A stretch of DNA of 35,808 bases from the NCBI GenBank assembly GCA_044432865.1, contig JAWXUF010000010.1:1-35808 (forward strand), written 5' to 3'. The position numbers and the translations under genes were made by a program. Position 1 is the stretch's first letter, and each line of letters opens with the position of its first letter. The DNA is from JAWXUE01 sp044432865. Lineage in GTDB: Bacteria > Bacillota_I > Bacilli_A > Acholeplasmatales > Anaeroplasmataceae. Below are positions 15,775-24,746 of this stretch, one piece after another. The notes under the pieces were generated by a model. It did not search any database, was not told where the DNA came from, and saw nothing but the letters and a program-made list of their open reading frames with translations.

Positions 15775-16192
15775 TAATTCATTATCTAAATTTACATATT
15801 TAGGTAATTCCATTAAAAAATTAAATATTAAAAATGAAATCGTTAATGTTATAGGAGAAGTTTCGCCATCATTCGATTTAGATTTTAATATAATTGAAGT
15901 TTCAAAAAAAGAATCAAATTTATATGGTATTATTTTAATGGACTTAAAAGTTGAAATTAATGTTAATGACAATATTTCAAAATTTGAATTTCAATTTGAA
16001 GGTGCATTTACAGGTGTTGAAATATCGGAGAATGAATTTAATGAAATTTTAATGTTTAATGGTGCTGCATGTTTATATTCGATTGCCCGAAGTAAAGTGG
16101 AAAATATATCATCATTAACATTTAATAATTATACAATTAAATTACCTATGATAAATATGAATCAATTTATTAAAAACAAATTAGAAAATTAA
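15764..16192 (+). CDS. SecB-like antitoxin chaperone of TAC system (copy B)
   Basis: 142 aa, identical to the protein at 2784-3212. The SecB-type strand pattern and the NGAACLYSIAR and LPMINMNQF elements are the same. It ends at a terminator hairpin whose loop differs by one base from copy A; that loop is among the first differences met going out of the conserved TAC block on its 3' side. Confidence 0.75.
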   Translation: MDINNSLSKFTYLGNSIKKLNIKNEIVNVIGEVSPSFDLDFNIIEVSKKESNLYGIILMDLKVEINVNDNISKFEFQFEGAFTGVEISENEFNEILMFNGAACLYSIARSKVENISSLTFNNYTIKLPMINMNQFIKNKLEN

Positions 16193-16230
16193 GCAATAAT
16201 CCTCTATTAAATTAGAGGATTATTGCTTTT
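16193..16230 (+). terminator. TAC operon terminator (copy B)
   Basis: 14-bp perfect stem (16193-16206 with 16213-16226), loop TTAAAT, T-tail. Confidence 0.85.
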
Positions 16231-16273
16231 ATATTAAACACAATTATATTATAATAAATCTTGAGGTGATAGT

Positions 16274-17206
16274 ATGCCATTAATAACAGTAAGAGAAAAT
16301 ATATTAAAAATGAAAGTTGATGCGATAGTCAACCCAACAAACCCATCTCTTTTGACAACAGGTGGATTAGATAAACAAATACAAGATGCAGAAAAAGTGT
16401 ATTTTTCTAATCAAGCAAAAGAATATACTAATTTAAAAATAACAGATGTAATAAAATTTAAAGCATATAATTTAGAATGTAATTACATATTAAATGTTAT
16501 AGGACCTGTATATTTAGATGGTTCTTATAATGAAGAAGAATTATTAAGACAATGTTATAGAAATATTCTAAATAAAGTTGTTAAGGACAATATAGATAGT
16601 ATTGCTATTCCAATACTATCTAGTGGTGCTTATGGCTTTCCTAAAGATATAGCAATACAAATAAGTAAAGAAGAAATAGAATCTTTCTTATTAGATAATG
16701 ATATAACAGTCTATGTTGTAGTATATGATATTGAATCATATAAAATATCTTTAAAGTATTATAATCAAATTGAAAGTTATTTAAATAATGATTTAAATTC
16801 AACTATGTTTAAAGGAATGTTTTTTGAGAATATGGAAGATTGTTCTTTATTAGATATTCTATCTGCTAAACAACCTACTTTTACTTCAACATTATTTAAT
16901 TTTATTGATTCTAAAAACTTAGATGATGTATTTGTTTATAAAAGAGCAAATATAGATAGAAAATTATTTTCTAAAATAAGAAGTAATATCAATTATAAAC
17001 CTAGTAAACAAACTGCTTTAGCTTTTTGTATAGCTTTAGGATTAGATTTAGATGAAACAGAAGAATTAATAGGGTGCGCTGGGTTTACTTTATCTGATTC
17101 TTTAACTCATGATAAAATAGTTAAATTTTTTATTGAAGAAGAAATATATGATATAAATGAATTGAATAATACTTTGTTTTCTTATGGTGAAAATATATTA
17201 AAATAA
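16274..17206 (+). CDS. Macro-domain protein with C-terminal helical domain (copy B)
   Basis: 310 aa, paralogue of 3294-4229. The ADP-ribose loops are kept (DAIVNPTNPSL with TTGG; ILSSGAYGFPKD). Substitutions cluster in the macro domain and linker (for example QDAEKVYFSNQAKEYTNLKI against QDIEKEYFTNQAKDYKKLKV), whereas the last ~90 residues differ at only a few positions. The C-terminal helical domain may therefore be the part that contacts a conserved partner such as the vWA protein. It carries its own ribosome site (GAGGTGAT) and terminator, so it is likely expressed separately from TAC. Confidence 0.8.
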   Translation: MPLITVRENILKMKVDAIVNPTNPSLLTTGGLDKQIQDAEKVYFSNQAKEYTNLKITDVIKFKAYNLECNYILNVIGPVYLDGSYNEEELLRQCYRNILNKVVKDNIDSIAIPILSSGAYGFPKDIAIQISKEEIESFLLDNDITVYVVVYDIESYKISLKYYNQIESYLNNDLNSTMFKGMFFENMEDCSLLDILSAKQPTFTSTLFNFIDSKNLDDVFVYKRANIDRKLFSKIRSNINYKPSKQTALAFCIALGLDLDETEELIGCAGFTLSDSLTHDKIVKFFIEEEIYDINELNNTLFSYGENILK

Positions 17207-17208
17207 AT

Positions 17209-17235
17209 GTCGCTTTTGAAGCGACCTTTTTTCTT
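17209..17235 (+). terminator. Terminator after macro gene (copy B)
   Basis: GTCGCTT-TTG-AAGCGAC hairpin (17209-17225) and T-rich tail, as in copy A. Confidence 0.85.
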
Positions 17236-17277
17236 TTATATTTATATATAATATATTTATAAAGGAGAATTGATAAA

Positions 17278-17856
17278 ATGAAAAATGTAGTTGAAATAAC
17301 ATTTATAATTGATAAGAGTGGATCTATGTGCGATCTAGTTGATGAAACAATTATTGGATTTAATACAATGATTAAAGAACAAAAGAAATTAGAAGGGGAA
17401 GTAGTAGTTAATACTGTATTATTTAATCATAGTCTAGAGTTATTACATAAAAATGAAAAATTGAGTAATGTTAAACCTATAACAAAAGAAGACTATAAAA
17501 CAACTGGATATACGGCATTACTTGATGCTATTGGTATTTCTATTAATAAAATATTAATGAAACATTTAAGTGTTTCAAAAGAAGATAGACCAAATAAAAC
17601 ATTATTTATAATAACTACTGATGGAGAAGAAAATAGTAGTAAAAGATTTAATTACAATTCTATTTCTAATTTGATAGCAGAAGTTAAGAAAACTTATGGA
17701 TATGAATTTATTTTCTCTGGTGCTAATATAGATACAAAAAAAGAAGCGGAAAAATTAAATATTGATGAATACTTTTCTTATGAAGCAAGTGATATTGGAA
17801 TTTTTAATAATTATGAAGAAATGTGTATGTGTATTGAAGAAAAAAGAAAAGATTAA
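17278..17856 (+). CDS. von Willebrand A domain protein (copy B)
   Basis: 192 aa, nearly identical to 4300-4881 apart from a few substitutions and the last residues. The MIDAS residues are intact (DKSGSM, TGYTAL, TTDGEE). Here it is followed by the promoter of a complete Fic gene rather than a membrane protein. Sequence 17865-17888 just after the stop matches 952-975 after the HNH gene with one mismatch. Confidence 0.8.
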   Translation: MKNVVEITFIIDKSGSMCDLVDETIIGFNTMIKEQKKLEGEVVVNTVLFNHSLELLHKNEKLSNVKPITKEDYKTTGYTALLDAIGISINKILMKHLSVSKEDRPNKTLFIITTDGEENSSKRFNYNSISNLIAEVKKTYGYEFIFSGANIDTKKEAEKLNIDEYFSYEASDIGIFNNYEEMCMCIEEKRKD

Positions 17857-17925
17857 AAATGTATAACGGCTTATTAACAACGTTTATTTAATACAAGTGT
17901 ATATATTTATTATTAAAACATTTAT

Positions 17926-17962
17926 TTGTATTACTCCTAATATAATGATATAATTAGGAGTA
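17926..17962 (+). promoter_or_regulatory. Fic promoter with palindromic operator
   Basis: TTGTAT (17926-17931), 17-nt spacer, TATAAT (17949-17954). The inverted repeat TACTCCTAAT / ATTAGGAGTA (17932-17941, 17953-17962) abuts the -35 and overlaps the -10 and start region. The Fic protein's own C-terminal winged helix is a candidate binder. Confidence 0.7.
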
Positions 17963-17975
17963 AGAGGTGTTATGT

Positions 17976-19007
17976 GTGAAAATGTTTAATTATAAAGAAC
18001 TAAGTAAAATTAAATATGATTTAGAAATAATTGATTTATTATGTGCTATACATGAACATAAAGGTAGACAACAATTATATCTAAATCAAGAATCTGTTGT
18101 ATTAGATAACTTAATAAATAATACAAAAATACAAAGTACAGAATCATCTAATAAAATAGAAGGTATTATTACTACTAAATCAAGAATAAAGCAATTAATA
18201 AGTAATGTTAATCCTAATAATAGAGATGAAGAAGAAATATCTGGTTATATTAATGTACTAGATTTAATTAATGATAATTATGAGTATATTAATATAACTC
18301 CTTCGTACATACTACAATTACATAAGGAGTTATATAAATACTCATCAAAAGATATAGGTGGTAAGTATAAAACAGCTTCTAATGTAATAATGGAAATTAA
18401 TAATAATGTAGAATCAATTAGGTTTAAACCATTAGATCCATCTATTACACCTGATGCTATAAAAGATATATGTGATAACTATAATAATTCAATTGATTCT
18501 ATTGATCCATTATTATTAATTCCAATCTTTATTCATGACTTTTTATGTATACATCCATTTAGTGATGGTAATGGTAGAATGTCTAGACTCCTAACAACAC
18601 TTCTTTTATATAAGAGTGGATATTTAATAGGAAAATATATAAGTTTAGAAAGTAATATAGAACAAACTAAAGAATCATACTATAATACATTACATATAAG
18701 TGGAATAAACTGGCATGAGAATAACAACGATCCTATATCTTTTGTTAAATACTTATTAAGAATTATTTTATGTTCTTATAAAGAATTTGAAGATAAAGTA
18801 AATTATAACAAACCTAATAGTAATACATATGAACAAGTAGAAAAGGTAGTTAATAATATAATAGGTAAATTTACTAAAAATGATATATTAGAAAATGTGC
18901 CAAATGCTAAGAAAGCTTCTGTAGAGAATGCTATTAAAAAAATGGTTGATAATGAATTAATTATTAAACATGGAAGTGGTAAAAATACCTTTTATTCAAG
19001 AAAGTAA
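17976..19007 (+). CDS. Fic-family AMP-transferase with winged-helix C-terminus
   Basis: 343 aa. GTG 17976 is preferred: it lies six bases after GAGGTG, which overlaps the upstream GTG 17967; ATG 17982 is a second option. The N-terminal helix holds the autoinhibitory motif (S/T)xxxE(G/N) as TESSNKIEG near residues 55-63, followed by a Fic_N-like region. The Fic core has the full catalytic motif HPFSDGNGRMSR (~193-204), so the enzyme should transfer AMP or a related group to protein Thr/Tyr. The last ~70 residues (GKFTKNDILENVPNAKKASVENAIKKM) form a winged helix, as in many Fic/DUF4172-type proteins, and may control its palindromic promoter. A 3' fragment of this gene persists at 5275-5693. Confidence 0.9.
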   Translation: MKMFNYKELSKIKYDLEIIDLLCAIHEHKGRQQLYLNQESVVLDNLINNTKIQSTESSNKIEGIITTKSRIKQLISNVNPNNRDEEEISGYINVLDLINDNYEYINITPSYILQLHKELYKYSSKDIGGKYKTASNVIMEINNNVESIRFKPLDPSITPDAIKDICDNYNNSIDSIDPLLLIPIFIHDFLCIHPFSDGNGRMSRLLTTLLLYKSGYLIGKYISLESNIEQTKESYYNTLHISGINWHENNNDPISFVKYLLRIILCSYKEFEDKVNYNKPNSNTYEQVEKVVNNIIGKFTKNDILENVPNAKKASVENAIKKMVDNELIIKHGSGKNTFYSRK

Positions 19008-19008
19008 T

Positions 19009-19047
19009 ATAAAGTTCTAAGTTATATCAAATAACTTAGAACTTTAT
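19009..19047. terminator. Seam hairpin S4
   Basis: 17-bp perfect stem (19009-19025 with 19031-19047), same stem sequence as S2 and S3. It terminates Fic. The seam promoter is not conserved after it; the next gene uses its own. Confidence 0.8.
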
Positions 19048-19143
19048 TTGTTTAAAAATATTAAATTATGTAATAATTATATATTATCTAAATAATATTA
19101 CTAATTTAAATAGTAATTTTTTATATAAAATGTGCAAAAAAAA

Positions 19144-19152
19144 TGTTATAAT
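19144..19152 (+). promoter_or_regulatory. Extended -10 promoter of Hsp70-like operon
   Basis: TGTTATAAT about 27 bp before the TTG start at 19179. No good -35, as expected for an extended -10 promoter; the leader would be about 20 nt. Confidence 0.55.
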
Positions 19153-19178
19153 GTCATAAATATGTTGAGGTGATAATT

Positions 19179-20213
19179 TTGGGATGGTCAAAATATAATG
19201 AAGATAACAATGAGATAAATGAAACTAGGTTATTTAAATTTCAAAAGAAAGAAATTGAAAAAATACAAATGTTTAGATGTCCATATTGTTTTTCATACTT
19301 TAATAGCAAAGAAAAACTGTATGAACATATTAAACAAAATTATAATGAACCAAAATTTTATTTGATAATTAATGGTGCTATTGTGAATTATGACTTACCT
19401 GTAACAAGCATAATATCTGCAAGTATAACATCTAGAAGTGATAGTAATACATTTTTTATCAATAATAATGAAGTATTTGTAGAAGAAGAGTTAGATATAA
19501 CTGAACTTTTACAAATTGAACTAGATAATCATAATTCAATTAAAATTAGACTTAATAATGACGATTATACTATATATAAAATTAATTATGGACATATTGA
19601 TGTTAAAAAAATAAATTTAATTATTGAAGAGTGGAATTTAGAGACATCTCAAAAAAATTTACCAATCAATCGATATAAGAATGTTTTAAATGTTACAGAA
19701 ACATTATTTTTAAACGGTATTTATAATTATTTTGCTGGAGCAATATGTCAAAACTCATCAGAAAAAGATCAAAGATATTTCGATGCATTAAAATTTCTAT
19801 ACGGATTTAGCGATAGATTTTCAATTGCAAGACATATTATACAAATAATTTGTTTCAAGTATAATTGGGGAGACAAATTATTAGATTTTGCTGATGAATC
19901 TAATTTATATAAAACGATTTTATCATTTTTTAATGGTGAAAAAATTGAAATTTCAGCTGAAGTTACTAATAAAGAACTGTACATAGAAGATGAATTAGAA
20001 AAGTTAATAGATATTTGTAGTTGCATGATAGACTTAGAAGATTTATCTAAGGAAGAATATGATAACTTTTATTATAATAATGATTCAAATGTAGTAGATA
20101 AAATAAAAGTAATTATCTATAGAGAAGAATTATTAAATAATAACGCAGAAGAATGTAAATTGATATCAAGTGAAATAAAATCATTGTATTTTAAGAAAAA
20201 GTTTGAATTATAG
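19179..20213 (+). CDS. Zinc-finger-like protein, first gene of Hsp70-like operon
   Basis: 344 aa. TTG 19179 is chosen because GAGGTGAT lies at the correct distance; the GTG further up is inside that ribosome site. Residues ~30-55 (FRCPYCFSYFNSKEKLYEHI) look like a C2H2 finger with C34, C37 and H50, but the last ligand is not obvious. The remaining ~290 residues are acidic and rich in Asn/Ile with alternating strands, then helices; no family recognised. It ends one base inside the GTGGAGG ribosome site of the next gene, so the four genes 19179-23265 are one operon. A zinc-ribbon or finger next to an Hsp70 suggests a substrate-recognition or J-protein-like adaptor role, but no HPD motif was seen. 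Confidence 0.6.
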   Translation: MGWSKYNEDNNEINETRLFKFQKKEIEKIQMFRCPYCFSYFNSKEKLYEHIKQNYNEPKFYLIINGAIVNYDLPVTSIISASITSRSDSNTFFINNNEVFVEEELDITELLQIELDNHNSIKIRLNNDDYTIYKINYGHIDVKKINLIIEEWNLETSQKNLPINRYKNVLNVTETLFLNGIYNYFAGAICQNSSEKDQRYFDALKFLYGFSDRFSIARHIIQIICFKYNWGDKLLDFADESNLYKTILSFFNGEKIEISAEVTNKELYIEDELEKLIDICSCMIDLEDLSKEEYDNFYYNNDSNVVDKIKVIIYREELLNNNAEECKLISSEIKSLYFKKKFEL

Positions 20214-20224
20214 TGGAGGTTAAT

Positions 20225-21394
20225 ATGGAAAAGAAAAATGAAAAAAAGAATGGAAAAATAAATAAAGAAGAATTTTATATAGATTTAAGTAAAAAATTAG
20301 AAAAGTGTTCAACACCTAACCAGTATGTTGATTTATTAAATAAACATATAAGAGAGCGTTCCTTAAAAGAAAAAAATGAAATTTTAAATATACTAGAATT
20401 ATGTTATGAAAAATTACAACCATCTGGATGGGAGTTTTCAATTTTACTGTTTGATAAACTTTACACAAATAAAAGATTTGATGTTGTGTCAGAATTTATA
20501 AGTGGAAAAGCTATCCAATTTTTCATTTCATGTAATATAGCAAAACAACAAATAAATGACTTTAAGTTTGATTTTGAATATGGAGACTTTTTAACTAGAG
20601 AATCTGTATATACTAAATTCATCGAAATGAATGAATTTAGTTCTTGTCCTTTTACAACTGAATTGCCAATAAAAGAACAAAAAGGGACTAAAGAGAAGAC
20701 TGAAGATGAATTAACAAAAGAAAGATATAACTACTTCATTCAAATGAAAATAGTTTATTCATTTATTATAATTGCTGTGGAATTTAGTAAACAAAATGAA
20801 ATTTATAGAGACTTACAATTGGTTATTATAAAAAATTATTCTGGAGAGAAAAATGATGAAAAACGTAGGTCGAATTTTCAGTCAATTCAACCAAGTGTTC
20901 CTAAAACATACACAAATAATTTTGTATCGAGTTATATAAATATCCAACGATATGACGAAATATTTGAAACAACAAAATTTTTATTCAATGATATACTAAA
21001 TGAAAGAAATCAATTAATCAACAATAATGAAAATTTAAAAAAATATAACAACGAATTATTTGACGAAAAAAAAGTTGTGTTATCATTGAATGAGTCGCTT
21101 AATTTAGAAGTAGAAAATCTGAAAAATGAAATAATTTCTTTGAAGAATGAATCAATAGTTCAGCAAGATATTCATAATAAAACAGAACAAATGCTTAACG
21201 ATGAAGGAGAAAGATCATCTCAAATTATTAAAGATACAAGAATAGGACTTATAAGAAAAGTAAAGGGTATGCTTGATTTAGATTTAAATGGAATACTTGA
21301 GGTTGCTGAATACCTAGAAGATATTGATAAAAAGATGATAGTTAAATACATAAAAAGAATTAATGACAAACTTAGTGAGATTGAGGAGAAATAA
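20225..21394 (+). CDS. Coiled-coil protein of Hsp70-like operon
   Basis: 389 aa from ATG 20225, five bases after GGAGG. The N-terminus is very Lys/Glu-rich. Residues ~15-240 look helical (KLEKCSTPNQYVDLLNKHIR and similar). A long coiled coil with Leu/Asn heptads spans about 250-330 (NENLKKYNNELFDEKKVVLS, then LEVENLKNEIISLKNES), followed by a compact C-terminal helical segment. The coiled coil just before an Hsp70 gene invites comparison with GrpE nucleotide-exchange factors, but I see no GrpE signature, and GrpE has its coiled coil at the N-terminus. Unknown function; four bases separate it from the Hsp70-like gene. Confidence 0.6.
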   Translation: MEKKNEKKNGKINKEEFYIDLSKKLEKCSTPNQYVDLLNKHIRERSLKEKNEILNILELCYEKLQPSGWEFSILLFDKLYTNKRFDVVSEFISGKAIQFFISCNIAKQQINDFKFDFEYGDFLTRESVYTKFIEMNEFSSCPFTTELPIKEQKGTKEKTEDELTKERYNYFIQMKIVYSFIIIAVEFSKQNEIYRDLQLVIIKNYSGEKNDEKRRSNFQSIQPSVPKTYTNNFVSSYINIQRYDEIFETTKFLFNDILNERNQLINNNENLKKYNNELFDEKKVVLSLNESLNLEVENLKNEIISLKNESIVQQDIHNKTEQMLNDEGERSSQIIKDTRIGLIRKVKGMLDLDLNGILEVAEYLEDIDKKMIVKYIKRINDKLSEIEEK

Positions 21395-21397
21395 CAT

Positions 21398-22996
21398 ATG
21401 GCAAAAATCGGTATAGATTTTGGTACAACAAATACTGTGTTAGTATCATATGATAAAACTTTGAATAAATTTAGTTTTACTGAAGAACAATCAAAGGATT
21501 ATGGTTTAAGAGGTAAAATCATTGTATCATCAACTGTCTGGTACAATGATAACAAAACGATTGTTGGAAATGATGCAAGAGCAAATATTAATAAATATAA
21601 TGAAATAGCTGGTAACCATTTTGAGAAATCAATCAAGTTGAAATTAGGGAAAGATAAAAATATAAACATTTTTGGTGATGAAGTAGAACCATATTTAGTA
21701 GCGGCTGAGATTTTTAAAAAAATAAATAATGATACATTTTTCAATCCTGAATTCATTCGCGATACTAAATATAATATTGATAAATCTAATGCAGTTGTAA
21801 CAATTCCAATTAATTTCTCTGGGAAATCAAGAAGAGAATTGAGAAAAGCAGCAAATGAAGCTGGTATTGAAATTAAAACGTTTATTCATGAGCCATTTGC
21901 TGCTATAATAGGTCATTATTTTACTAAGGGACACGATACTCTTGAAAAGACTTTAAATGAGATAACACTATTGAATGGAAGATACTTATTAGTGTTTGAT
22001 TGGGGTGGTGGTACTCTTGATGTTACTGTCCTTAAAGTACAAAACAATAAAATGGTCGAACTTGGAACAGCAGAATTAACAGGTGTTGCTGGAGATAAAT
22101 TTGATGATTTAATTGCAAATTACGCTTGGAATAAATTTGTCGATAAAAATTCAATGAATTATACAGATTCACAATTAATGAAATTGAAAAACGATAAATG
22201 GGATTCATTGTTAGCATTGTCAGAAAATGCTAAAATTGAATTATCAACAAAAGATAGAACAGAGATACTTGCTAGAATTGACAAGGTTTCACGAATTGAA
22301 GAAGAGTTAACAGTAGAAATATTTGAAGAACTTTTAATGGATTCTATTTTGCAAGCTTCAATGTGTGTTGAATCTGCTTTGAAGCAAGCAGGTGTTGATC
22401 GTGTGCAGATTTCTGAGGTCTTACTAACAGGTGGTACATCATATATACCTTCTGTTCAAAAAAAATTAAGAGACCTATTTGGACACAGAATAATTCCAGT
22501 AAATAATCCAGAGTTATTAATAGCACAAGGTGCTGCTGTTATTTCAGAACTAAATTGGATGCCTTTTTTAACAAAAGATGTTCAAATTGAACTTGCAGAT
22601 GATACTTATTGGTCTATGTTTGAAAAAGGATTCCCTGTTTCAAATACTAAAAATGCTTTTAAGAGTGAAATATTTACATGTAATGATTCTAGAAATGGAA
22701 TTGCTAAATTAATAATTTGTGAAGGGAAACAAGAATCAAAATACGTTTCAAACGAAGAAAATGAAGAAAACAAATTATTAACATTAGGTATTATAAATGT
22801 ACCAATTTTAGGGATGAATAATTTTGGAGATGATATACATGTTGAAGCTACTATTGACAAAGATATAATATTAAATGTAAGTGCATTTAGTAAAATGGTG
22901 CAGAAGGTAAATGGTGTTTTACAAGATTATTCAATTAAAAAAACGATAGAAATTAATAAACTTTGTTTTGGTTTAGATTTTGGAGATTTTAAATGA
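21398..22996 (+). CDS. Hsp70/DnaK-like ATPase, divergent
   Basis: 532 aa. The actin-like ATPase is complete by motif: phosphate-1 IGIDFGTTNT (residues 4-13), a VVTIPINFSGKSRRELRKAA block, phosphate-2 VFDWGGGTLDVTVL (~197-210), and the adenosine motif LLTGGTSYIPSVQKKLRDLFG (~340-360). The first ~380 residues therefore resemble the DnaK nucleotide-binding domain. The last ~150 are shorter and unlike DnaK's substrate domain; there is no clear helical lid, though ILNVSAFSK resembles a beta-sandwich strand. It is not the housekeeping dnaK: no grpE or dnaJ, and it lies in an operon of unknown genes between defence cassettes. It ends ATGA, overlapping the next start. Confidence 0.85.
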   Translation: MAKIGIDFGTTNTVLVSYDKTLNKFSFTEEQSKDYGLRGKIIVSSTVWYNDNKTIVGNDARANINKYNEIAGNHFEKSIKLKLGKDKNINIFGDEVEPYLVAAEIFKKINNDTFFNPEFIRDTKYNIDKSNAVVTIPINFSGKSRRELRKAANEAGIEIKTFIHEPFAAIIGHYFTKGHDTLEKTLNEITLLNGRYLLVFDWGGGTLDVTVLKVQNNKMVELGTAELTGVAGDKFDDLIANYAWNKFVDKNSMNYTDSQLMKLKNDKWDSLLALSENAKIELSTKDRTEILARIDKVSRIEEELTVEIFEELLMDSILQASMCVESALKQAGVDRVQISEVLLTGGTSYIPSVQKKLRDLFGHRIIPVNNPELLIAQGAAVISELNWMPFLTKDVQIELADDTYWSMFEKGFPVSNTKNAFKSEIFTCNDSRNGIAKLIICEGKQESKYVSNEENEENKLLTLGIINVPILGMNNFGDDIHVEATIDKDIILNVSAFSKMVQKVNGVLQDYSIKKTIEINKLCFGLDFGDFK

Positions 22997-23265
22997 AATG
23001 TAAAATAAAATCAAATCTAAAATTAAAATCAAATATAGTATTATCTTCGTCTTTCGATAATAATAAATCATTGCCTTTTGATTTACTAGAAAGAACACAT
23101 AAAGATACTAGAATGGCAGGTCAATTAACAATTTATCAAAGAAATGAGCTAACAAAATCATTATATTTTGCAGAAAAAATAATTTCTACACAGGAAAAAT
23201 ATTTAGATAAAGAAGAAAATAAAGATGTGTGTATGCAATGTAAATTTAAAGATATTTGCATTTAA
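22993..23265 (+). CDS. Small Cys-motif protein, last gene of Hsp70-like operon
   Basis: 90 aa, start overlapping the Hsp70-like stop (ATGA), so translationally coupled. The C-terminus ends with CMQCKFKDIC, a three-cysteine cluster (C-x2-C-x5-C) that could bind zinc or an Fe-S centre with one more ligand. The N-terminal half is Ser/Asn/Lys-rich, then a helix (MAGQLTIYQRNELTKSLYFAEK). No family recognised. Confidence 0.55.
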   Translation: MKCKIKSNLKLKSNIVLSSSFDNNKSLPFDLLERTHKDTRMAGQLTIYQRNELTKSLYFAEKIISTQEKYLDKEENKDVCMQCKFKDICI

Positions 23266-23305
23266 CAATTGATAATTTAACATATAAAGAATTATCCTAT
23301 ATAAT

Positions 23306-23343
23306 ATAAAGTTCTAAGTTATTTGTATAACTTAGAACTTTAT
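23306..23343. terminator. Seam hairpin S3
   Basis: 17-bp perfect stem (23306-23322 with 23327-23343), loop TTGT. Stem and the following ~40 bp are the same as in S2 (5695-5772). Confidence 0.8.
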
Positions 23344-23354
23344 TTGTTTTATAA

Positions 23355-23382
23355 TGAAAATATTGTATAAATATGGTATTAT
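23355..23382 (+). promoter_or_regulatory. Seam promoter of DUF4238 pair
   Basis: TGAAAA, 16-nt spacer, extended -10 TGGTATTAT ending at 23382; identical to the promoter before the GIY-YIG gene. Confidence 0.6.
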
Positions 23383-23408
23383 ATGTATAAAAAGAAAGGG
23401 TGTTGTAA

Positions 23409-24722
23409 ATGGCTAATAATCATTATATACCAAGACTAATTTTAAGAAATTTCACTACACCTAATAACATTTTAGAATGTGGTAGAGAAATTAATTATTT
23501 GAAGAAGCATTCTGAAAAAATAAGTATATTCAATGTTAAAACGAATGAAATTCATTTGAATGAAAAAATTGAAAATATTTATTGTGAAAAGGATTTATAT
23601 GATAGTGAATTAGAAAAAAAGTTTAACTTAAGACTTGAAAGTCAATTTGGTAATTTTTTTAATAATATTATAAAAATGAAAGAATCAGAAATTATTCTAA
23701 AAAGACATGAAATTATGCTTATTAAAAAATTTTTAATAATCTCTATATTAAGAGTGAAAAATTGTTCTGACAGCATTAGATATAATAAAGATAGAAGAAA
23801 AAATATCGATATTGATAAAGAAATTCTTTTTGCAGCAGCGCGTGGAATTAAACTTACAAGAGAAGAAATTGAATGTTTTTTAAAGAAAGATAAAAATAAA
23901 TTAGATGGAATGTATAATGAGAAAGTTATTGAAGGAGAAACCGATGTTGAGTATTGGTATAGAACACTTAATGTAATCTTAGATACTGATGGTTCGTCAG
24001 AGCAAATAAAAAATCATAAATACGTTACTTCTACTGCAATTAGATGGTCGAAGGTAGTTGAGGATGGATATTTAGCTTTTTGGGATTCATATGAAAAAAA
24101 TGATTTTGTTATAACAGATGTTGGGATGACTTCAGAGAATGAGAAGACGTTTAACGAAGTAGTGTATAATTTTCAAAAAACAAATCAATTAAATGAAATT
24201 GCATTAAATTTGAACGATAATAAAGTTGTAAATCCTCCAAGAAACTTCTTATTTGAGACAAATAAGCAATTATATTTTAATCACAATTTCCATGAAAACT
24301 TTATGATGTTTCCAATTTCGTCAAAAAGAATGATAGTATTAATTTCACCTTATTTTAAATTTTTAGAAGGATTTAGAGAGCACTATAAATTTACAGCTGA
24401 TTATAGTTCGTTAACTTACATAACTGACACAAGTATTTTTCAACCAAATACAAATAGGTACGTAAATGTAGATGGACATATGCAACCAACTTCATTTCAT
24501 GAGGATGATGAGTATATCTATAAGATTCAAAATCTTAATAGAAAAGATACTTTATATTGTAATTGTCTATTTTTAGATAGAATAGAAACATTTCTTGGAT
24601 TTTCTCATTTATTTGATTTGGCATCCTCTGTATTAAGTTATAAGAAAAGAACAAAAAAATGGAAATATGCAAAAGTAAATTACGAAACATTAGAAAAAAT
24701 AATAAAAGAAAGTATAAAATAA
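23409..24722 (+). CDS. DUF4238-type protein, first of tandem pair
   Basis: 437 aa. It opens with NHYIPRLILRNFT, the N-terminal signature of DUF4238 (N-H-Y-[IV]-P-x-x-[LY]-L-x-x-F), followed by a basic helical region (DSELEKKFNLRLESQFG, RHEIMLIKKFLIISILR). The second half carries FVITDVGMTSE, comparable to the P-F-x-T-S-D block of the family, then HENFMMFPIS and a Leu/Cys-rich end. DUF4238 has no established activity that I can state; it is frequent in mobile and defence regions. It shares the order of motifs with the next gene, so the pair arose by duplication. Expression comes from seam promoter S3. Confidence 0.75.
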   Translation: MANNHYIPRLILRNFTTPNNILECGREINYLKKHSEKISIFNVKTNEIHLNEKIENIYCEKDLYDSELEKKFNLRLESQFGNFFNNIIKMKESEIILKRHEIMLIKKFLIISILRVKNCSDSIRYNKDRRKNIDIDKEILFAAARGIKLTREEIECFLKKDKNKLDGMYNEKVIEGETDVEYWYRTLNVILDTDGSSEQIKNHKYVTSTAIRWSKVVEDGYLAFWDSYEKNDFVITDVGMTSENEKTFNEVVYNFQKTNQLNEIALNLNDNKVVNPPRNFLFETNKQLYFNHNFHENFMMFPISSKRMIVLISPYFKFLEGFREHYKFTADYSSLTYITDTSIFQPNTNRYVNVDGHMQPTSFHEDDEYIYKIQNLNRKDTLYCNCLFLDRIETFLGFSHLFDLASSVLSYKKRTKKWKYAKVNYETLEKIIKESIK

Positions 24723-24746
24723 TTTTAAAAGAGATGCAGGTGAGTA

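Larger units (their letters stand above)
14672..17848 (+). repeat. Large direct repeat, copy B
   Basis: Partner of 1692-4869. Here the recombinase and Fic genes at the two ends are full length, so copy B keeps the ancestral order and copy A is the derived, eroded one. Confidence 0.9.

Noticed and set aside
20225..21394. Coiled-coil protein as GrpE
   Set aside because: No GrpE signature, and the coiled coil is in the C-terminal half; only position next to an Hsp70 gene supports it.
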